DNA of 64,000 bases, from assembly GCA_020055645.1 (NCBI GenBank), contig CM034547.1, positions 37,365,909 through 37,429,908 of the forward strand, in the 5' to 3' direction. Under the pieces are notes generated by a model that saw only the letters and a list, made by a program, of their open reading frames with translations, made no database searches and was not told the origin of the DNA. The DNA is from Tomocerus qinae (taxonomy: Eukaryota; Arthropoda; Collembola; Entomobryomorpha; Tomoceridae). Below, one piece after another: positions 57,231 to 64,000 of this stretch. Each line of letters opens with the position of its first letter. Position 1 is the stretch's first letter. The translations under genes and the position numbers were made by a program.

Positions 57231-57370
57231 CTCTAAATTGGTCTAAGTTTGTCTAAGTTAGTCTAAATTGCTCTAAGTTGGTCTAAATTACTCTAAGTTG
57301 GTCTAAGTTAGTCTAAATTGGTCTAAGTTTGTCTCAGGTCGTCTAAATTGGTCTGAATTAGCCTAAATTT
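57231..57370 (+). repeat. Decamer tandem array (14 units)
   Basis: Fourteen consecutive 10 bp units run in perfect register, each a variant of GTCTAARTTG (for example CTCTAAATTG, GTCTAAGTTT, GTCTAAGTTA, GTCTCAGGTC, GCCTAAATTT). There are substitutions but no indel in 140 bp. The period equals about one helical turn. Confidence 0.9.
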
Positions 57371-59091
57371 GTATCGGTATCGGTAAATTGGTTTAAGGTA
57401 TGCCACATGGGTTAGCTGGTGTACAATGGGCCAAAATTGAAAATACAGACTTCCTAGAACATATGCATACCGATATCCGATGTAAACAACATAATAAGTA
57501 CTAATAGTTTTTTCTGACTGTTGGAACTGGCTCGCTGATTGATACTACTTGGGCGAGACAAGTACTTTAAAAGCTTCATATGTATTTAAGTCCATTGTTA
57601 AGTGATGCGGATGAGAATAAGTACAATAATATGAATTAATAGTAGCATTCTAAAGTGACAGTACGTTTGTAAAGCTGCTTTTGTTTCAGTCAACTCTTTC
57701 CTATGGAAAGGAGTGAAGGATTGATGTGAAGTATTCTGTTTGAGAGCTGAGATATTCAATGCTTGATTTATTACTTGATTAAGTTACGGAATGCATGATG
57801 TATTGTCAATGAAGTAAAAATACGAATAAATGTAAACACTGATGATGGGATTCTCATTTATTATATGAAAAGCCGTTGTTAATACAATACTTGGTTTACT
57901 ATTGTAATGATGCATGCAAAACAAATTACATTCATTCTCCATTTACTTGTTACTGCTGTAGGTATATAAACAAATATTTAATAAATAATATGTGCCTACA
58001 TTGGTATTTAGTTACGTAATAATATTATCGTTCACAGAAATGTCATTTCAGAAATACGTTTACAGGTATAGGTAACACAACACTTACACTACAAAACACT
58101 ACATAATTTGTAAATACTAAAGACAAACAAGCTGTTTGCAGTGTTGCACGTAGAATATGCGTACAAACAGAGAGACTCTATATAGAATACCAATAGTTCG
58201 CTTACAAGTAGATTACAGATTTCTAGCATATTTCGAAAAAGTGGCTAATCTAATAATAGACATTTGATTTTAAATAGAATTGACTTACAATGGGCGACAA
58301 CAGTCATATTTACTGATCTAAATATCTACGCTGCTACTTTACTACGTTTAAGCATACTGATGTATATCATCTAGCGCTTGTAAGCTAAAAAGTACTAATC
58401 CCTACAGATACAGATAACGTAGGTAGTATGTATAGATACACATATTTGACAAGGGAATAGTACATTTCATTTAGATTACAAGTATACGTTTACATTTTTA
58501 CATACATAGAGTAATATATACAATACACATTTGACGTTATTTACTAAAAACTACTGCGGCAAAAAGTTTCATTGTCATTCATCTATTTGTGTAAGTAAAT
58601 TTTATAATATTACATATTAATCTGTATTACAATTAATATACACATTACTATTCAACGAGTAGCTACCGTACTTAAAAGAGTACATACATTTAGTATAAGG
58701 ATCCTATACAGTAAACCGTATACCTACCAAACCAATTATATTAATACATGTAAGTTACAGCAGTAGTAAGAGTAACTGTTTTTTGTGGGTACATGAATTG
58801 AATTTTGCATGTTGTGCACACAGATCACTAATCACTACTTGATTATAATATTCGTAAAGTTATGTGTAAGTAGTAGTAGGTAAATACTATCATGTATTCT
58901 AACCTATTCCTTAGTATCTGCTAACATTTAGAACTAATAATGCAATGTCGAAGATATTCCTTTGATTTGATTCGATTGGATTCGGTTTGGTTGTATAAAT
59001 TAAACTAGCTTGTTACGTATATGTACTTAATATAATCATGTAATATGTAATGTAGGTAGTTTGTTCGTTAATTAAATTGGTATTTTATTTA
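57371..59091. other. AT-rich region, possible 3' untranslated region of a minus-strand gene
   Basis: No coding segment was recognised. If the exon at 59092-59235 is real, its 3' untranslated sequence lies here on the minus strand. Confidence 0.35.
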
Positions 59092-59235
59092 TTATGGACT
59101 GGACGTATCATGATTGAGGCTGTCATCACTCTCCAGGTAAGTTACGTACGAGTCGGTTGAGTCATGGTGGCTTAAATCCGTCGGCGTTTGCGTCATACCC
59201 ATCTCCCCGTTGTGGATCATATCGTACCCGTGCAT
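59092..59235 (-). CDS. Probable terminal coding exon of an unidentified gene
   Basis: On the minus strand an acceptor (TTTATTTGCAG) precedes 59235. The frame from there gives MHGYDMIHNGEMGMTQTPTD, then LSHHDSTDSYVTYLESDDSL and NHDTSSP before TAA at 59094-59092 (48 codons with the stop). The segment is more GC-rich than its surroundings and has a strong acidic/Ser/Tyr tail of the kind seen at C-termini of developmental transcription factors. I cannot assign the family, and the phase of the upstream exon is unknown. No further exon of this gene was found to 64000, so an intron longer than 4.7 kb would be required. Confidence 0.5.
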   Translation of the reverse strand: MHGYDMIHNGEMGMTQTPTDLSHHDSTDSYVTYLESDDSLNHDTSSP

Positions 59236-62200
59236 CTGCAAATAAAAATATCATTCATCAGTATTTCATAATCAAAATTTCAAAAAATGTATGTATTTGT
59301 ATGTATTTGTAGTACAACTCTAGCTAGTCGCGCAATTATCAATGACTAATTTCGTGCAGACATTACGTATGCACATTATTATTAGTAATAATGTTTTCCG
59401 TGTTATGGTATCAATTAGATAAAGTAAATACTAATACTTATGTAAAGTGTACAGAACGAATTGTGGCAAATTGGTATTTCCTCTAGGCATTGCTTGCATA
59501 ATTTAAAGTGTTTGCCAATGGACGACTAAATAAATGATGGTGTAAAATATGGAACTAAATGTGTGTATATATCTGCGTAGCAATACTAATATTAATTGAA
59601 CTCTGTGCACGAAGAGGAAACCTAGTACTACTTAGTTAGCTACCCTAATGGACACACATAATCTAGCATATGGTATTATAAATACAGTATCATTGGACCA
59701 TGTGGCATGAGTATCGACATGCATTATCTAATATGGAGAGCTATACATCAGAATATGCGTACTCTTTGCTCGACCACACACATAATGACTCGTCTTGACA
59801 TGACATGGTCTGACATAAGTTGAGTGACTCTGTCTTTGTAAATATTCAACTTGAAACTGTACACATTTCTACCTCTTGTATTAGTTTGTACTTCAAACCT
59901 CATTCAGTCCAACAACAATGCAAAATCTACTGAGGCAAATCAAGAAATTGTTTAGTAGACATTATTACACACCATTGACAAACATTCTCATTATTAAAAA
60001 TAAATACCTTCACATTTACACAGTGACATAATTGTGTATGTACAATATACTTTTTTCTGTCTGTCTTTTCCCTATCTATAAATTTGAAATGAAGCATCTT
60101 GTCTTACCTAATATTTTAGGGCGAAAGGTTTTGAAGGTAAACTCAATGAAGTTTGCCTCAGTATACTTAAACGTTATTTATTCGCTATTTTGCATATATA
60201 TAGAAACTATAATACTATATTAAACATTGAGAAAACTACAATAAAAATCATATGACATGGCTAGTCCCAAACCGCAAAAAAATTAAATGCTTCCATATGA
60301 AGATGGGGTTTTAGTCACCGGTTTTAGTCACTGTATGTAAATAAATTGCACTTCATTTTAAAAGATTGCGGAGGAGACCTCGCTCAATGACTCCCTCCAA
60401 TCACAAGAATGAAAATTTTTTAACATTGAAGGTATAGACAATGCGTCATATAGAAATATCCTTATAGTATTATAGTTTCTATATATATGCTATTTTGTGA
60501 ATATCATAAAATTAGTTATGATATTCATATGCGAGGTTCGAAGGTTTGTTGGTAATAAGGGGAAGGAGCAACCATAACTGAAAACTTCATATCAGAAGTA
60601 ATGAGAATGTGTGTATAGTGAGTTGACAGGCAGAAAGAGGAAGAGTCACCGTAATCCGAACCATTAGTAAAACAATGGCAAGCTGTGTTTACTCTAATGG
60701 GGTTTCCAGTGGAGTGAGCTGGCTGATTTTATATTTCAATCCATCTATGACTTGACATGACACGACAGTGACAGACATTCAAGTCAGGTTGATTTCAGTT
60801 TATTGATCTACGAACATCCTTTAAATACCATGTGGGAGTTTTGTTCGGGATAAATTTGCACAGCAAGTCAGGATATTTTTCTAGATTGACATTTACTGCT
60901 ATCTATCGATGTAGCGTCAGGAGGAATTTATGAACTTTAATTTGTGGAAACATTGTTCATTCTACGACATTAGCAACAATGTAACCTTGTGTAACTGAAT
61001 GAATGCAATTTGAATTTCATTCTAATGTACTTCCATTTAAAAAGCAATGAAGCTAGTAAATTACATCAAGTAAAAATTAAAATTATCACAATGCAATGCA
61101 ATGCAATTACCTGTTATTGTTTGTTTTGTAAATGAATGCATTTATTATTATATTTACTGTTCATATGAGAATTAGAGTAGTAAGTACAAATTCTGAGTTT
61201 TAGGTACTTTACAACTTTATCTGTAATAGATGTAAATAGTCGGCAGTGGTAAAGGTTTCAGCATTTACAAGGAAATCGGCTTTCTTAAAGAGACTTTTTT
61301 CTAATTCGCCATTCCAATTTTTAACATTCTATTGGTGCAGAAAAGTTGTTAGCGTAGCATAGTAGTAAGCGGTCGGTTGTTCCCTAAAAAGTTTACCTAC
61401 CACATGTATTTATAGTAATGAGAATAGTAGAGTGTTGTTTGCGGGGATATGGGATACGGTGGAGATAGAACGTGATGTGTAAGAGCGGACGTGTCTTTAT
61501 TGTATTACCAATATTTTATTATATTCTACATAAGTTACTCAAGAGAGTCAGTAGGTAGGAAAGATTTTTTTAGGTTTATTTGGTTTGGTGACCCCTGCGG
61601 CTCGTCAAAAGGAGTGCGGATGTTAAAGTATAGGGTGTCGACCAACTGAGGGCTGACTTCACGTGCGGTTTGCCTCCCACAACTACTTAGTACTACTACG
61701 TACAACTACGTATATACAACAAAACTGAAAAATCGAATCATTCTCTCACACCGAACAGAGTCGCTGTGAACAAAACTGAGTTGGGCAGACTAAGTTCTGC
61801 ACTCTTGGCTCGAGTTTCTTTCCACAATTTTTCCCTGTAGGGGATACGGCTAATCCTTAAACAAACCTTCTAGTGCAAACTTCCATTAACACGAAAATAT
61901 ACAATTACACCACATTACAGCCACACAGCTCACAAGCAACTCCCTATGCTCCGTCCTATATGAATTTTTGGCAGTGGGCTATATTACACACACAAATGAG
62001 CCAATGGTAATCCAGGACAAATACCTAATAACCGCAATAATATTTACCTTCGGCTAAAGCTAAAAACACAAAACATTCTCCAATATTCATAGCAAACACT
62101 ACTATAACCATCCTTTGTATCTCATGAAACTTTTATTGCTTGTGTTAAGTACAGAGCCATTTGCTTTGGGAATCACTAATTTATTTCTAACTTGAGCCCA

Positions 62201-64000
62201 AATAGACAGTTGATATTGTATCAGGGGAAAACTAATTTCCAATCAACTTTTTTGTCTACCTTAGATAAAGAGAAATTTTAATGCAAGTACAACTACCTAT
62301 ATTTAAATGTCCACAAGTAATTAACATTAACACACAACATTAACTGCTGTGTCGGTATAAAAAGTTAAGCCTAGGGTAAAAACATGGCCGATAAGTAGCG
62401 ATTAGCGATAGTGAAATGTTTTGTGAATTGTATATTCTATACAATGTCGTATTACCGTGAATAATAACTAGCTTTATGACCAACTTCAACAAAGTTTCTA
62501 TTAAGAATGTTTTGTAAATCTCATGATGTAGGTAATAGTCTCCAATCACTAACTATTGCAATTTAGTCTCCTCTGTTGCAATTTACTTTTTGAATGCTAA
62601 TGGGAATAGGAAAAATCTGAAAAATGTAATTGAAGAGATAGTAGAAAGTAGAAAAGTAAGAATGGTTGACCTAACAAAGTAATGCTTTCTGTACACTAGG
62701 ACATTGTAAATATTCTTATTATGTTAGTCTTGTAGTACATAAGTATGTAGGTGGAGAGAATTTGTTTGCTTTTCGAGAAAACTGTGCGATATTAGGAGTA
62801 AGCAAATAGAGCTGAATATCTGTCGAGAGGGAGAGGATGGAGTTGTATATTTATGCATTATTCAGGATCGTGAATTCAGCAAGTGAAATAGTAAAGAAAG
62901 AAGAGGCGAAAAAAGTCACTTGAGCATTCAAAATGGGAGTTGAGTTGGTTGATATTATTATTGAAGAGAAGAGTGAGGAGAGAGCGGAGGTGGAGGAAAG
63001 AGGCGACAGAGACACAAGGGACAGACAGTCAGACAGACGGGAGAGCTGAGCAACTTGACTCCACTTCCCTTCAATTCAATTCAAGAGACAGACTCAGAAA
63101 TGAAAAGAAGAATTGGAAATAGACTATTCTTATGTAACCTATGCACAATTTAGTTCTAGGCAATTGCTGCTCCATCAACTACGTACTACGTGGACAGGTA
63201 TCAGGACTACAAGTCCTCTCTCTCTCCGAGCCTATAGCCCAATGGATCTTGTAATGTGGCTGTGACGAAACAGAACTCACGATCAAAATCAGTCAACCAA
63301 GCAAACCAGCCTCCGTTTTAGTTTCACTTGGCTCTATTTAGTATAGCAACACATACTACTGATAAAGATCTTAATATTCCTGGCTTGCTTTGCATTGGCA
63401 TCCCTCCTATGTGCACCTAACAACATACTCTCCTAACAATCTCTTACATCGTTTAGTTGTCTGCATGACTTTGTATATTCAAGTAGGTACATAATTGGTA
63501 AGAATGTTCTGCCTTAATGGGCATAGAGAGCCACAGATGTACCAGATACCCTTCTACTACTACTAATATGCATATCAACATCATACGTATAAATAGTATA
63601 ATAATCTTTTATACAGTACATATAAGTATACTGTGCAAGTAGTATAAATAATATAATCCAGAGAATTGTACTATATGTATATAGTTATATATAGGAGGAG
63701 ACATGTACGTATAGGATAGAGATGTGTATCTTGTGGATGTCAGTCCAGTTAGATATTAGCGATATGAAAAAGCTTTTTTGCTTTGCTTTGGTTCCTTGGA
63801 TTTGGGGTTAGGAAAAAGGCATAGTCGAAAGATGCGAGGAGTGTGATGTGATCTGATGTGAAGCTGGAATCTGTGGATGTATGGAGGAGAAGAAGGCAAG
63901 GAGGCAGGCAGGCAGACAAGCAGGCGAGTCATGAATAATTCATAGGATGACATGCACACAGAAGCGATCTTTTTATGAGGCTTTTATAGCCCCACGTACG
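59236..64000. other. Right edge, no gene recognised
   Basis: If the exon at 59092-59235 is real, this is intron or upstream sequence of that gene. Purine-rich low-complexity stretches occur at about 62900-63060 and 63880-63925 (GGCAGGCAGGCAG). The 60-codon plus-strand frame at 62940 is a translation of the first of these. Confidence 0.4.

Noticed and set aside
61585..61860. Slightly GC-richer island that could be an exon
   Set aside because: Short frames exist on both strands, but none is bounded by a convincing donor and acceptor pair and none resembles a known domain.
62940..63122. Arg/Glu-rich 60-codon frame
   Set aside because: It is a translation of purine-rich low-complexity DNA (GGAGGAAAGAGG); a similar frame appears in the overlapping phase.

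Overview
The window is nuclear DNA of an invertebrate, most likely an arthropod. It is AT-rich, its genes are split by short introns with gt...ag junctions, and the Miro protein ends in the arthropod-style C-terminal module. One internal palindrome also carries TTAGGTTAGG, the arthropod telomere unit. A springtail or another basal hexapod would fit, but nothing here fixes the species. All gene models were built by hand from reading frame, splice signals and remembered family features; no alignment was run.

Layout. 1-8600 is a repeat island. It holds foldback elements and three copies of one inverted-repeat element (MITE-like). The third copy is split by a 4.5 kb DIRS1-like tyrosine-recombinase retrotransposon (3634-8143) with gag-like, RT/RNase H and recombinase frames, inverted terminal repeats and an internal complementary region. 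8600-10940 shows no gene. 10943-13195 (minus) encodes an unrecognised protein with two membrane segments and two frame-compatible alternative last exons. 13200-15950 is intergenic with two more foldbacks. 15951-21688 (minus) is a complete 13-exon Miro (mitochondrial Rho GTPase) gene, with a small hAT-type MITE in intron 3. 21700-25080 is intergenic with MITEs and an unexplained coding-like patch. 25089-27072 (plus) is TBC1D20, a Rab GTPase-activating protein, in four exons. 27073-33100 lacks recognisable genes and contains a 1.4 kb perfect-layout inverted repeat (28872-30274). 33115-52103 (plus) is FBXL16, an F-box/leucine-rich-repeat gene with large introns. 52104-64000 is mostly featureless AT-rich DNA with a decamer array (57231-57370) and one probable terminal exon of a minus-strand gene (59092-59235).

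The cellular genes do not form a pathway. Miro acts in mitochondrial transport, TBC1D20 in ER/Golgi Rab control, and FBXL16 in ubiquitin-ligase-related regulation. The most informative part is the DIRS insertion: the uninterrupted MITE copy gives the empty site, and the element's internal complementary region records the circle junction. Together they show insertion at a shared ATT triplet without target duplication. The same copy has lost the RT catalytic core while its 105 bp terminal repeats remain identical, which suggests it was moved by proteins supplied in trans.
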